A DNA stretch of 64,000 bases from Sphaerothrix epifaneia (GCF_042788235.1 NZ_JBHZOL010000075.1:1-64000); one strand, 5' to 3'. Shown: positions 53,048 through 60,941, numbered from the stretch's first letter. The notes: generated from the sequence alone by a model not told the origin. Numbers and translations are program-made.

Positions 53048-53411
53048 AGAAATACGCTTTTGAAGTTTTTATCATCATAAACCCAACCCCAACCTGGCTT
53101 TGCTTTTGAGTGAAAAGTTTTAGCCCTAGCGCTCTATCAGTTATCATCTACCCTACTTTCTTCATAGCTTGAAAAAGCAAAAAGGCGCTCCTGTTTTAGA
53201 AGCGCCCTAAGAGGGTGTCTGGAAAGCTAGTGGTTGCTGTTTTAAGCATTCATTGATCTCTCCTAGCCCCCTTTGAAAAAAGAGATCGGCTCGAAAGCCC
53301 CCCTTTTTAAGAGAGATTCAAGGGGATCTAAACCGTTTTGCTAGGCAGCAGATATCTTTTCAAACAGCCGCTAAACGGTTAGAGCTTAAATCAAACTAGA
53401 TCAAACCCAAT
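53048..53411. other. Intergenic region upstream of cobA-hemD
   Basis: No gene. Holds the terminator at 53172 and, at about 53265-53345, CCCCC-rich degenerate repeats (CTAGCCCCCTTTGAAAAAAG, then AAGCCCCCCTTTTTAAGAG) of the kind often left by mobile elements in cyanobacteria. Confidence 0.45.
53172..53206 (-). terminator. Intrinsic terminator downstream of the 43-aa gene
   Basis: On the minus strand GGCGCTTCT and AGGAGCGCC form a stem with an AAAAC loop, followed by TTTTTGCTTTTTC. It lies about 205 bp past the stop of the gene at 53412. Confidence 0.8.
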
Positions 53412-53543
53412 CTACTTACTTTCTTTAGTAGACTTGTTCTCGACCTCTTTACCTGCGGTTTCTTCAATTTTGTCAACCGCTCTTTCAATCCGCTCTTCGT
53501 TTTTTTCAGCGTAAGACTTATTATCTTTTTGCTCGTTAGCCAT
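53412..53543 (-). CDS. Small highly charged protein (43 aa)
   Basis: Short gene with a strong ribosome site (AAGGAGT, 9 nt before the ATG) and an intrinsic terminator downstream. The product begins MANEQKDNKSYAEKNEERIE and continues RAVDKIEETAGKEVENKSTK. About half of the residues are Lys, Glu, Asp or Arg and there is no aromatic residue except one Tyr, so it is probably helical or disordered. VDKIEETAGK faintly recalls CsbD-like stress proteins, but this is weak. It lies upstream of the divergent catalase, possibly a stress locus. Confidence 0.75.
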   Translation of the reverse strand: MANEQKDNKSYAEKNEERIERAVDKIEETAGKEVENKSTKESK

Positions 53544-54009
53544 AATTTTAAGACTCCTTGCCAACAGCTAAAAGCTGCAGCATTCTATTTTTACCTGTTT
53601 TAGCGTAATCAAAACCGACGGTCGTCTTCCTCTCTCAACAGAGTGACTTCAGCCTTGCGCCCGTCTGCCGGGAGAAACATTTTGACAAACTGTAGCCAGT
53701 CTTATAAAAAGTTAATAGCGAATTTACAAAAGATAGAAAAAATCCTTTCAGACAAAAAATGCAGCGAAAAAGCTAAAGAGCATCTAAAAGTGAGCCGCAG
53801 GATAACACCGTGGGCAGCAAAAAATTTCTATCTTTTTCTACTTGTTAGCTCAGCTTTTTTGCGCCTTTTAGCTGTTAGCCAGTTTATAAACTAAACCGCA
53901 TCTATCTTAAGCGCCATTTTCGTCCCATCTTAAGTGAGATGTTGAAACTTTAAAGATCACACTACAGTAATACCCAAGACGCTTGTGTATTCAAAGCGAG
54001 GATATTACC
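53544..54009. promoter_or_regulatory. Upstream region of the catalase gene
   Basis: 466 bp. A possible reading frame at 53643-53894 (GTG start) lacks a ribosome site and is not called. CATCT (53926-53930) and AGATG (53937-53941) form a short dyad directly before TTGAAA (53942-53947), and TACAGT at 53963 could be a -10 with short 15-bp spacing. Confidence 0.4.
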
Positions 54010-55488
54010 TTGGCTGAAAAAGACAATATTTTGACTAATGCCGCTGGCATTCCCGTTCCCAGTAATGAGGTATCTAAGTCGGTTGGCAGACGTGGGCCGC
54101 TCTTGCTAGAAGATTACACGCTAATCGAAAAGATGGCTCACTTTAACCGGGAGCGTATTCCGGAACGAGTCGTGCATGCAGTTGGCTCAGGAGCCTATGG
54201 CACCTTTACGGTAACCGACGACATTACCCACCTGACTAAGGCCAAGCTGTTTGCTGAAGTGGGCAAAGAAACTGAAGTGTTCGTCCGCTTCTCGACGGTG
54301 GCCAAATCGAAGGGTGGCTCTGACGTTTACCGAGATCTACGCGGCTTTGCCATCAAGCTTTATACCGAAGAAGGCAACTGGGATTTAGTCGGCAACGATA
54401 CGCCGATTTTCTTTGTGCGCGACCCCATGAAGTTTATGGACTTCATTCGATCGCAAAAAGAACACCCCCAAGAAAACTGGCGACAGCACGAAATGTGGTG
54501 GGATTTTTGGTCGCTTTCACCAGAGAGTTTGCATCAGGTGATGTGGCTTATGGGCGATCGCGGTGCCCCTATGGGCTGGCGACACATGAATGGTTATGGT
54601 AGCCACACCTTCAGCCTGATCAACGCTGACAATGAGCGGATTTGGGTGAAATTCCACTTCAAGACGGATCAAGGGATTAAAAATTTCACTGAAGCCGAGT
54701 GGATGCACATGCAGGGAATTGAACCCCGCTGGGCGACCAAAGACCTCTATAACGCTATTGATCAGGGCAACTTTCCGTCTTGGACGATGCACATCCAGAC
54801 GATGACAGACGAGCAAGCCGCCAACTTCCCCTGGAATCCGTTTGACCTGACCAAAGTTTGGCCTCATGGCGACTTCCCCCTACAGCGCGTCGGCAAACTA
54901 GAATTAAACCGCAATCCAGAAAACTACTTTGCCGAAGTTGAGCAGGCCGCCTTTTCGCCCGGAAACGTCGTACCCGGTGTCTCTTGGTCGCCCGATCGCA
55001 TGTTGCAAGCGCGGATTATGTCTTACGCCGATACCCACCGTTATCGTCTTGGTGTCAACTACGACACCATTCCGGTGAATCGGCCACATGCCACTCAGGC
55101 CAACACGCCTTACCGAGACGGCTTTATGCGCGTAGATGATAATAACGGTTCACGGATTAATTATCATCCTACTCACCACGACTATCCCAAGGCGGATGAA
55201 AACGCTAAAGCGCCCCCGTATCACGTCGAAGGGCTGGCCGACCGAATTGAACTTGACGAACCTGATCATTTCGATCAGCCACGGATGTTCTATAACATGC
55301 TGGACGCTGGCGAGAAAGAGCGGCTAATTCACAATATTGCTGGTAGCTTAGGCCGCTGTATGCAGCAAATTCAAGATCGGCAAATCGATCTGTTTCGTCA
55401 GGTTGACGCCACCTTTGCCGATCGCGTTGTCGAGGCGATCGCTAACACCGAACCGCCCAAACCGGAACCTCAACCCGCCACTGTCTAA
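54010..55488 (+). CDS. Monofunctional heme catalase
   Basis: Breaks down hydrogen peroxide to water and oxygen. It is a small-subunit clade catalase: catalytic His in RVVHAVGSGAYG near 55, Asn in LVGNDTPIFFVRDP near 128, proximal Tyr in IMSYADTHRYRLG near 338. TTG at 54010 was preferred as start because GAGGAT lies 7 nt upstream and the protein then begins MAEKDNILTNAAGIPVP; a TTG 27 nt earlier has no such site. The C-terminal NADPH-binding flavodoxin-like extension of large catalases is absent. Typical heme catalases are rare in cyanobacteria, which mostly use KatG or peroxiredoxins, so transfer is possible. Confidence 0.95.
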   Translation: MAEKDNILTNAAGIPVPSNEVSKSVGRRGPLLLEDYTLIEKMAHFNRERIPERVVHAVGSGAYGTFTVTDDITHLTKAKLFAEVGKETEVFVRFSTVAKSKGGSDVYRDLRGFAIKLYTEEGNWDLVGNDTPIFFVRDPMKFMDFIRSQKEHPQENWRQHEMWWDFWSLSPESLHQVMWLMGDRGAPMGWRHMNGYGSHTFSLINADNERIWVKFHFKTDQGIKNFTEAEWMHMQGIEPRWATKDLYNAIDQGNFPSWTMHIQTMTDEQAANFPWNPFDLTKVWPHGDFPLQRVGKLELNRNPENYFAEVEQAAFSPGNVVPGVSWSPDRMLQARIMSYADTHRYRLGVNYDTIPVNRPHATQANTPYRDGFMRVDDNNGSRINYHPTHHDYPKADENAKAPPYHVEGLADRIELDEPDHFDQPRMFYNMLDAGEKERLIHNIAGSLGRCMQQIQDRQIDLFRQVDATFADRVVEAIANTEPPKPEPQPATV

Positions 55489-55504
55489 TTAACCCACAAC
55501 TCCC

Positions 55505-55533
55505 AAGGGCAAAAACCCCAAAAGCTTGCCCTT
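55505..55533 (+). terminator. Hairpin after the catalase gene
   Basis: AAGGGCAA pairs with TTGCCCTT around a 13-nt loop, beginning 17 bp after the stop. The tail GCGGTTGTTT is moderately T-rich. Confidence 0.55.
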
Positions 55534-55593
55534 GCGGTTGTTTCAGATTAGGCGTCAGATAGATCTGGCGCTTAGGTATCGACAGTCATTGAG

Positions 55594-55630
55594 ACGTAAG
55601 GGGAGGAAACTAGCTTTCCTCCCCTTACGT
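55594..55630. terminator. Perfect 16-bp stem-loop
   Basis: ACGTAAGGGGAGGAAA and TTTCCTCCCCTTACGT are perfect complements around CTAGC. A very strong hairpin 105 bp after the catalase; it may act as a bidirectional terminator or roadblock. T-tract short. Confidence 0.65.
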
Positions 55631-55748
55631 TTGGGCTATTTGGGTAAAAAAGCTTGTCCCTCGCCTCAGAAATTTTCCTGATAGCGCCCCGCTTACCTGT
55701 AAATCTATCCAGCTATCGAAAAACCAACTGACCAAAGGGGGAGACTGA

Positions 55749-56762
55749 ATGCGTAGCTCCGCGATCGCCCTTTTAGGGTTTGCCGCCCTCACGGCTTGTC
55801 GCCAAGGCGAAGAGGCTCGCTGGACTTGGGAAACCGATACCTCAAGCGATCGCTATAGCGATCTCACCTTCGGCCATGACTTGCTCAAGCTTAAAACGGC
55901 CAGCACGATCGCCCCGCCTGAGGTTGATCTGGCTGTAGGGTCAACTGGTTCAGGGCTAACCCCGCCCTTGTTAAAGCTGCCAGCGATCGCTGCAGGTTCA
56001 GCGCCATCTCCCCAACTGGCGCTGACATCTTCGGCGCTCAACAATTTACCCCCTATTCCTATTCGCCCCGATCTCAGCCCACCTGTTTTGGCTCCGGCTC
56101 CGGCTAGCCGCGTCTCGGTCGCTCCAGCCCAACCTATACCTGCGACCCTCACCGCCACCCCTCAGCCCTCAGCCTTGTTGCCAGCCCTGCCTAGTCTATT
56201 GACCGCTACCCCGCCTCGGCCAGCGCTCCCGATCGAGCCAGCGCCAGCCGAAACAGCACCGCAGTTTGCTGCAACCCGTCGAGCTACAACCGTAGCTGCC
56301 GTTGTGGATACTGTCCTCGCCGCCGCAGCGGCTGATACAACTGCGGCGAACGTTTCTCCTTTAGCTGTGCCACCCGTTACGGCTCCGCTCCCCCCTCAAG
56401 CCGCTGAGCAAGGCGAACTGCCTACCGCTGCCGCGAGCTTAAATCCACAGCCAGCAGAACTCGCTGCTAATATTTCAGGCGATCGCTTAGATCACCCCGC
56501 CGCAGAGGCCATTGAGCCAACCGCCTCTAAGCTATCCCGCCCTGATCGTAAGCCTTTGCAGCTTAGCTATAGCGAAAACTTACGTCTCGCTTCGCCTATC
56601 CTCGAACAAACCAGCCACCCCTGCATTGCTAGCATCCCCAACCCTAACGCAGAAGCTGCCGAACTCTCCACCCCTGCGGCTTGTGCAGCGGCGACTGTGG
56701 TAGCCCAAACCCTAGCCGCAGAACCTGAAGGCTCAGCTAATCGTGAATCATTTGCTGAGTAA
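55749..56762 (+). CDS. Proline/alanine-rich putative lipoprotein
   Basis: 337 residues with a lipoprotein signal at the N terminus (MRSSAIALLGFAALTACRQG; lipobox LTAC, Cys17) and a strong AAGGGGGAG ribosome site. The mature part is low-complexity, dominated by Pro, Ala, Thr and Leu (for example APAPASRVSVAPAQPIPATL), with two more Cys pairs near the C terminus (HPCIASIP, PAACAAATV). Probably an envelope-attached, largely disordered protein. No family recognised. The stop is directly followed by MITE-like copy C, so its end may have been changed by that insertion. Confidence 0.72.
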   Translation: MRSSAIALLGFAALTACRQGEEARWTWETDTSSDRYSDLTFGHDLLKLKTASTIAPPEVDLAVGSTGSGLTPPLLKLPAIAAGSAPSPQLALTSSALNNLPPIPIRPDLSPPVLAPAPASRVSVAPAQPIPATLTATPQPSALLPALPSLLTATPPRPALPIEPAPAETAPQFAATRRATTVAAVVDTVLAAAAADTTAANVSPLAVPPVTAPLPPQAAEQGELPTAAASLNPQPAELAANISGDRLDHPAAEAIEPTASKLSRPDRKPLQLSYSENLRLASPILEQTSHPCIASIPNPNAEAAELSTPAACAAATVVAQTLAAEPEGSANRESFAE

Positions 56763-56864
56763 TATCAATTCTCGATTTTGGATTTTCGATTTTGAATTGA
56801 ATAGTCTTTGCTCTGCATACGTTTCGTCAGTCTCATCTGTACCTTTCTTTTGAAGAATCGGTAT
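56762..56864 (+). repeat. 103-bp MITE-like element, copy C
   Basis: Starts ATATCAATTCTCGATTTTGG and ends GAAGAATCGGTAT. Its first base overlaps the last base of the lipoprotein stop codon (TAA, 56760-56762). Confidence 0.88.
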
Positions 56865-56965
56865 AACCCCAAAATGCTGTGCGCCAGCAATAGAATAGCA
56901 AGTTCAGCTTTCTAGACCGCTTTTATCCGACGGGGGGCAAACCTTGGTTTTTCGTAGACCAAAAC

Positions 56966-57002
56966 GAGGTAAATTCGTCGATTTTTTCTAGGCTGACAAA
57001 AG
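56966..57002 (+). repeat. Repeat R3, copy 2
   Basis: GAGGTAAATTCGTCGATTTT and then TTCTAGGCTGACAAAAG; matches the copy at 23476-23512. Confidence 0.6.
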
Positions 57003-57013
57003 CGGGCAATAGC

Positions 57014-57100
57014 CGTCGCCAAAGTGCTGAGACACTCAAATAGCTGCAAGCCCTCGACAGAAAAGCTTCCTCCTGCCCTCAGCTGTTGCCTTTAACTACA
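57014..57100 (+). repeat. Dispersed repeat family R2, copy 4
   Basis: GTCGCCAAAGTGCTGAGACA, then CTCGACAGAAAAGCTTCC and a GTTGCCTTTAACTACA end. It overlaps the last codons of the carotenoid oxidoreductase at 57092. Confidence 0.65.
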
Positions 57101-58612
57101 GCGGCTCTGCCGCAGCAAAGTCGCTGTTTGCTGCGGCGAAACCAGCGTGTTGGCACATAAAATGCCAGAAGCCGCTACTGCTGGCACTCCAATGCCAGGA
57201 AGCGTACTGTCTCCCACCCGATATAACCCCTTAATAGGCGTCTGACAACTGGGGAAAAGCCCAGCGCCAGCCGCGATCGCTGGCCCGTAAGTACCTCGGT
57301 AGCGATGCAAAAACCGCTGGTGAGTCAGCGGTGTACCGATCAGTTCTACTTCTACGCGATCGCGGATATCAGGAATAACTTTTGCCAAAGCTCGATACAG
57401 TGGCTCAGCCCGTTCCGACTTTTTCGCCGCATACTGGCGATCGCGCTGCCAGGGTTGCCACGGTTCTAGCGTGTAAGCATGGATCACATGCGCCCCGTCC
57501 GGTGCTAGCTGCGGGTCGAGCACCGAAGGAATGGAAATCATGCAGGTATTCCCCGGTGCGGTCAGCGCTTGTTCTTCATCCAGCACCACCACATGATGAA
57601 CCGTTAGCCCTGCCAAGCCGTCTGCCCGGATGCCCAGGTGCAGATGCATAAAGCTATCGACAGCAGGGGTTTGCAAAGCCGACTGGCGATAGGCACTTGG
57701 CAAATCAGTGGGAGCGAGTAGCTGCTGGTAAGTGTCCCAAAGGGTCGCATTCGAAATCACCACTGGTGCGCTCAGCGTCTCACCACTGCGTAGCTGCACC
57801 CCCCGAACCTGACCCCGCTCAACCTGAATTTTTTCGACAGGGGTACCTAAGCGAATCTGAGCACCCCAGCGCTCCAGACCCCGCACTAGCGCAGCAACCA
57901 CTGCCCCACTGCCTCCCAGCGGATAGTCAACAACGCTGCGATCGCGCTCTCCAAACATAAAAGCCACTTCTGGCGCTACGGTATCTGCGGCCTTTAAGCC
58001 AGACAGCAAAAAACATTCCAAATCAACCAGGCGTTGCCCAAAAGGATCGCGAACGATCCCCGCCATCAAATCACCCACCGAACTTTGTATTGCTGGCAAC
58101 TGTGGCAACAAACGTAAAACCGCCCAGGGACACTGACTCAGCAATACTGGCCCCAGTTGCCAGTCGGCTCGCAGGGCTAGCAGCGGCACAGGACGCAGCC
58201 TTTCGTAGAGGGCTAAAAATCGCTGTGCCAAAGCTTTAAGTTCTTCGGCTCCGGTGGGTGTGATCGCGGCGATCGCGGCGAGATAACGCTCTAAGTTGCC
58301 ATAGATGGGCAACGTTTGCTGGGGAAAGTGATAATGCCCCAGCGGATCATAGGCAACCGTAGGCAGCGATTCTCCTAAAAGGGTCAAAACTTGTTGCAGC
58401 GGATTGAGCGATCGCGAATCTCCTAGCCCACAGAAAAAAGAAGGCCCAGAATCAAAGTGAAAGCCCTGGCGAGTAAAGCTATGAGCCGCGCCCCCCGCAA
58501 TTGTATGGCTTTCGCAAACCAAGACTTGACGACCATAGCGAGCCAGTAGTCCAGCAGCGACCAGCCCGCCAATGCCACTGCCGATCACAATAACGTCGGC
58601 GTCATGCTCCAT
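57092..58612 (-). CDS. CrtI/CrtISO-family carotenoid desaturase or isomerase
   Basis: 506-residue FAD enzyme of the phytoene desaturase/carotenoid isomerase family. The N-terminal dinucleotide motif is VIVIGSGIGGLVAAGLLARYG, followed by the family signature GGAAHSFTRQGFHFDSGPSF near 40-59. The C-terminal FAD contact is YRVGDSTLPGIGVPAVAASG near 460. Candidates are CrtISO (prolycopene isomerase), a CrtD-like desaturase or a plant-type homologue of unknown substrate; motifs do not decide. It starts 6 bp after lepB on the same strand. The C terminus is partly built from repeat R2 sequence. Confidence 0.82.
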   Translation of the reverse strand: MEHDADVIVIGSGIGGLVAAGLLARYGRQVLVCESHTIAGGAAHSFTRQGFHFDSGPSFFCGLGDSRSLNPLQQVLTLLGESLPTVAYDPLGHYHFPQQTLPIYGNLERYLAAIAAITPTGAEELKALAQRFLALYERLRPVPLLALRADWQLGPVLLSQCPWAVLRLLPQLPAIQSSVGDLMAGIVRDPFGQRLVDLECFLLSGLKAADTVAPEVAFMFGERDRSVVDYPLGGSGAVVAALVRGLERWGAQIRLGTPVEKIQVERGQVRGVQLRSGETLSAPVVISNATLWDTYQQLLAPTDLPSAYRQSALQTPAVDSFMHLHLGIRADGLAGLTVHHVVVLDEEQALTAPGNTCMISIPSVLDPQLAPDGAHVIHAYTLEPWQPWQRDRQYAAKKSERAEPLYRALAKVIPDIRDRVEVELIGTPLTHQRFLHRYRGTYGPAIAAGAGLFPSCQTPIKGLYRVGDSTLPGIGVPAVAASGILCANTLVSPQQTATLLRQSRCS

Positions 58613-58618
58613 TGCAGA

Positions 58619-59290
58619 TCAGACCTGACCCATCTCAGAAAGCGGCCAGAAGCGAAACTGAGCGTGGCCAACCAAATTTTCAATCGGCAAAAATCCCCAG
58701 ACATGGGAGTCATTGCTGTCGTTGCGGTTGTCACCCATTACAAATAGATGTCCTGGCGGCACCGTTACCGGAATCATTTCGTACTGGGGCGCTTCTGCGA
58801 TATAGGCTTCAGCCCGAGGCACCCCATCTAAATACACTTTGCCACGATGCACCGCCACCGTTTGCCCTGGCAAACCAATCACTCGTTTGATAAAAGCCTG
58901 ATGGGGTTCGTAACCGAGCTTTTGCAATTGGGGGGGTGGATAAAATACCACAATGTCCCCGGTCTGAGGCGGATGAAAGCGATAAGACACCTTTTCAACC
59001 AGAAGGCGATCGCCAACGTGCAAAGTCGGCTCCATTGAGTTGGAAGGAATGTAGCGCGGCTCTGCCACAAACAGCCGCAAAACAAGCGCAATGCTGAGGG
59101 CGATCGCCAGAATTTTAATGTTTTCGCGTTGTTGCTGCCACAGCGTCGTCCAAAAAGGCTTAGACGGGGCAGACGGCGTGGTAACGCTTGGTGAGGTCTC
59201 TGGGTCTTCGGGCGAGACAGAAACCACTTCAGCGGCGGGGTCTTTATCAACGGTCATGCTATCGGCAAAGACAGATTGCTCAGGTGGCAA
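58619..59290 (-). CDS. lepB: Signal peptidase I
   Basis: Inner-membrane (or thylakoid) serine protease that removes Sec/Tat signal peptides. At 223 residues, an acidic Ser/Thr-rich N terminus is followed by one membrane helix (about 55-75, IKILAIALSIALVLRLFVA). The catalytic Ser is in YIPSNSMEPTLHVGDRLLV, the Lys in FIKRVIGLPGQTVAV, and the box E motif is VMGDNRNDSNDSHVWGFLP. Start at MPPEQS or 11 codons later (ATG at 59257). Likely co-transcribed with the carotenoid gene 6 bp downstream. Confidence 0.96.
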   Translation of the reverse strand: MPPEQSVFADSMTVDKDPAAEVVSVSPEDPETSPSVTTPSAPSKPFWTTLWQQQRENIKILAIALSIALVLRLFVAEPRYIPSNSMEPTLHVGDRLLVEKVSYRFHPPQTGDIVVFYPPPQLQKLGYEPHQAFIKRVIGLPGQTVAVHRGKVYLDGVPRAEAYIAEAPQYEMIPVTVPPGHLFVMGDNRNDSNDSHVWGFLPIENLVGHAQFRFWPLSEMGQV

Positions 59291-59360
59291 CCGCTATGGC
59301 TATTGAGATCCCCTTGATCATACCCTGTGTTTGGCCTTTGCCTGACGATGGTAGCAGCCG

Positions 59361-60206
59361 TTAGCCCTGTCGCCACCCCAAATACAGCCGAGTCAAAATC
59401 CCCTGGCTGGGACTAAACAACAAGGTCAGCAAAAATAAACTAAACACCGTTAGCGCGATCGCAGGCCCAGAAGGAAGATTGGCGTAATAGCTGATATAGA
59501 TTCCCGTCAAGCTACCCAACGCCCCCAAGCCTGCCCCCAGCACCATCATCCAGTGCAATTCTTTAACCAGTAGATAAGCTGTAGCTGCGGGGGTCACCAT
59601 CAGGGCAATCACCAAAATTACGCCCACCGTTTTCATGCCAGCAATAATCGTTAGCGTAATCGCCGCCATTAGCCCTAAATTGATCACGCCGACTGGCAAA
59701 CCAACCGCCTCTGCCCCCAGCACATCAAAGGTAAAAAACAACAGCTCTTTGTAGAAAAGCCGTACTGCCGCCAGCACAGCCAAGGTAATTAAGCCAATTT
59801 GCCCAACATCCGCCAAAGTTGTGCTGAGAATATCGCCAAACAACAGCGCATCTAGCGCTAGCTGGCTTTGCAACACCGAGAGCAGGGTAATGCCTAAAGC
59901 AAAAAAGCTGGAAAAGGTAATCGCCATTGCGGTATCTACTTGAATGCGTGACTGAGAGCGAATCCAACTGGTCATGAACGTTCCCAACATGCCAAATCCG
60001 AAAGCACCCAGCAACAGCGGGATGCCCAAAAAATGGGCGATCGCCAGTCCTGGCAACAGCGCATGCGCCACCACATCACCCAGCAAAGCCATCCGCTGCA
60101 CAATTAAGTAAGTCCCCACCACCGGACATAAAATGCCAATCAATATTCCCGCCATCAAAGCATCGCGCATGAAATCGTAGCTCAAGGGATCCAGTAGCCA
60201 GTCCAT
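59361..60206 (-). CDS. ABC-3 type metal ion permease (Zn/Mn/Fe)
   Basis: Inner-membrane permease of manganese/zinc/iron chelate ABC importers; about 281 residues and eight or nine helices. Conserved blocks are MRDALMAGILIGILCPVVGT, MALLGDVVAHALLPGLA and MKTVGVILVIALMVTPAATA. The ATG at 60206 is preferred over a TTG nine bases upstream. Neither the ATPase nor the metal-binding lipoprotein gene is adjacent, unusual for this family: the divergent neighbour is a GIY-YIG-like gene and downstream is lepB. The partners must lie elsewhere. Confidence 0.9.
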   Translation of the reverse strand: MDWLLDPLSYDFMRDALMAGILIGILCPVVGTYLIVQRMALLGDVVAHALLPGLAIAHFLGIPLLLGAFGFGMLGTFMTSWIRSQSRIQVDTAMAITFSSFFALGITLLSVLQSQLALDALLFGDILSTTLADVGQIGLITLAVLAAVRLFYKELLFFTFDVLGAEAVGLPVGVINLGLMAAITLTIIAGMKTVGVILVIALMVTPAATAYLLVKELHWMMVLGAGLGALGSLTGIYISYYANLPSGPAIALTVFSLFLLTLLFSPSQGILTRLYLGWRQG

Positions 60207-60302
60207 AACGAGCAACTAAAATCTAGGTCTTCAGAATCTGTCTTAGCAGGAATGGGTACCCTGAGGGTAGCCAGTCGGCGCGGCTATACCAACTTCAACG
60301 TT

Positions 60303-60596
60303 ATGAAATCAGGAATTTACGCGGTTGCCAACATCGGGGCTTTGCGGCTGTATTTGGGCGAAACTCATCAGCTCAAAGCTCGCTGGCAACCCGTGCTAAC
60401 TCAACTTAGCCAAGGGCAATATGCAGACACGGCCTTACAAGCTGAATGGATCAAACAGCGCGGCGATCGCCACTTTACTTTTCATACCGCGACTGATTTA
60501 GTCGCAGCCACCGATTTATTAGGGCGCGAACAACTGCTCAATGATTTAGCCCAAGACACCAACTCATTCAGCACTATCGAAAGTAAAACTCAATAA
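60303..60596 (+). CDS. GIY-YIG-like small protein
   Basis: About 97 residues with a diverged GIY-YIG nuclease fold: SGIYAVANIGALRLYLGETHQLKARW carries GIY and YLG with the conserved Arg. Then QYADTALQAEWIKQRGDRHF matches the LQ.W...G...F block of cyanobacterial relatives. The catalytic Glu of true nucleases is not evident, so activity is doubtful. The internal ATG at 60303 is chosen because upstream codons have no homology. Divergent from the ABC permease. Confidence 0.7.
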   Translation: MKSGIYAVANIGALRLYLGETHQLKARWQPVLTQLSQGQYADTALQAEWIKQRGDRHFTFHTATDLVAATDLLGREQLLNDLAQDTNSFSTIESKTQ

Positions 60597-60633
60597 CGCC
60601 AACAACGGCTTAGCAAAACTCAGTCACGCTAGC

Positions 60634-60724
60634 TGTCGCCCCAAGCGTTGAGACACTTCAGTTGCTAGAAACTTTTCTTTCAAAAGTTTTCAGCCTTTTC
60701 TTTTGACCTTCTACGTTTAGCTAT
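60634..60724 (+). repeat. Dispersed repeat family R2, copy 5
   Basis: GTCGCCCCAAGCGTTGAGAC, then a divergent TTTTCTTTCAAAAGTTTTCA core and an ACGTTTAGCTAT end. Its first part matches copy 4 closely. Confidence 0.5.
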
Positions 60725-60735
60725 ATCGAAAATCT

Positions 60736-60764
60736 TTCTCAATAAAGCCAGAAGGCTATATACT
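60736..60764 (+). promoter_or_regulatory. Promoter for the candidate RNA
   Basis: TTCTCA (60736-60741) and TATACT (60759-60764) are separated by 17 bp, placing the start near 60771, exactly where the first hairpin begins. The -10 matches five of six consensus bases, the -35 four. Confidence 0.5.
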
Positions 60765-60770
60765 GTTTTT

Positions 60771-60941
60771 GTTCGCTTATTGCGTTTATTTCTCAATAAG
60801 CGAATAGTCTTCAAGCGGCTGCTGCAGATGGCTTGCTGATCGGCTCAGCCGCTTGAAACACCTTCACAAGTTGCGCTTCAGAAGTGCTAGGGACAAACCA
60901 GCTTTATGTCGTCAATGCAGGTTTGTCCCTAGTTTTCTTTC
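60771..60941 (+). ncRNA. Candidate structured RNA with three perfect hairpins
   Basis: Hairpin 1: TTCGCTTATTG (60772-60782) with CAATAAGCGAA (60794-60804). Hairpin 2: TCAAGCGGCTG (60811-60821) with CAGCCGCTTGA (60846-60856). Hairpin 3: CTAGGGACAAACC (60887-60899) with GGTTTGTCCCTAG (60920-60932), followed by TTTTCTTTCC, an intrinsic terminator. About 170 nt, no open frame. Either a stand-alone small RNA or a leader/attenuator of the hydrolase at 60968. It is not tmRNA, 6S, RNase P or SRP RNA by any motif I could see. Confidence 0.6.

Noticed and set aside
53643..53894. 83-codon plus-strand open frame upstream of catalase
   Set aside because: GTG start without a ribosome site and AT-rich, low-quality protein; may be a relic.
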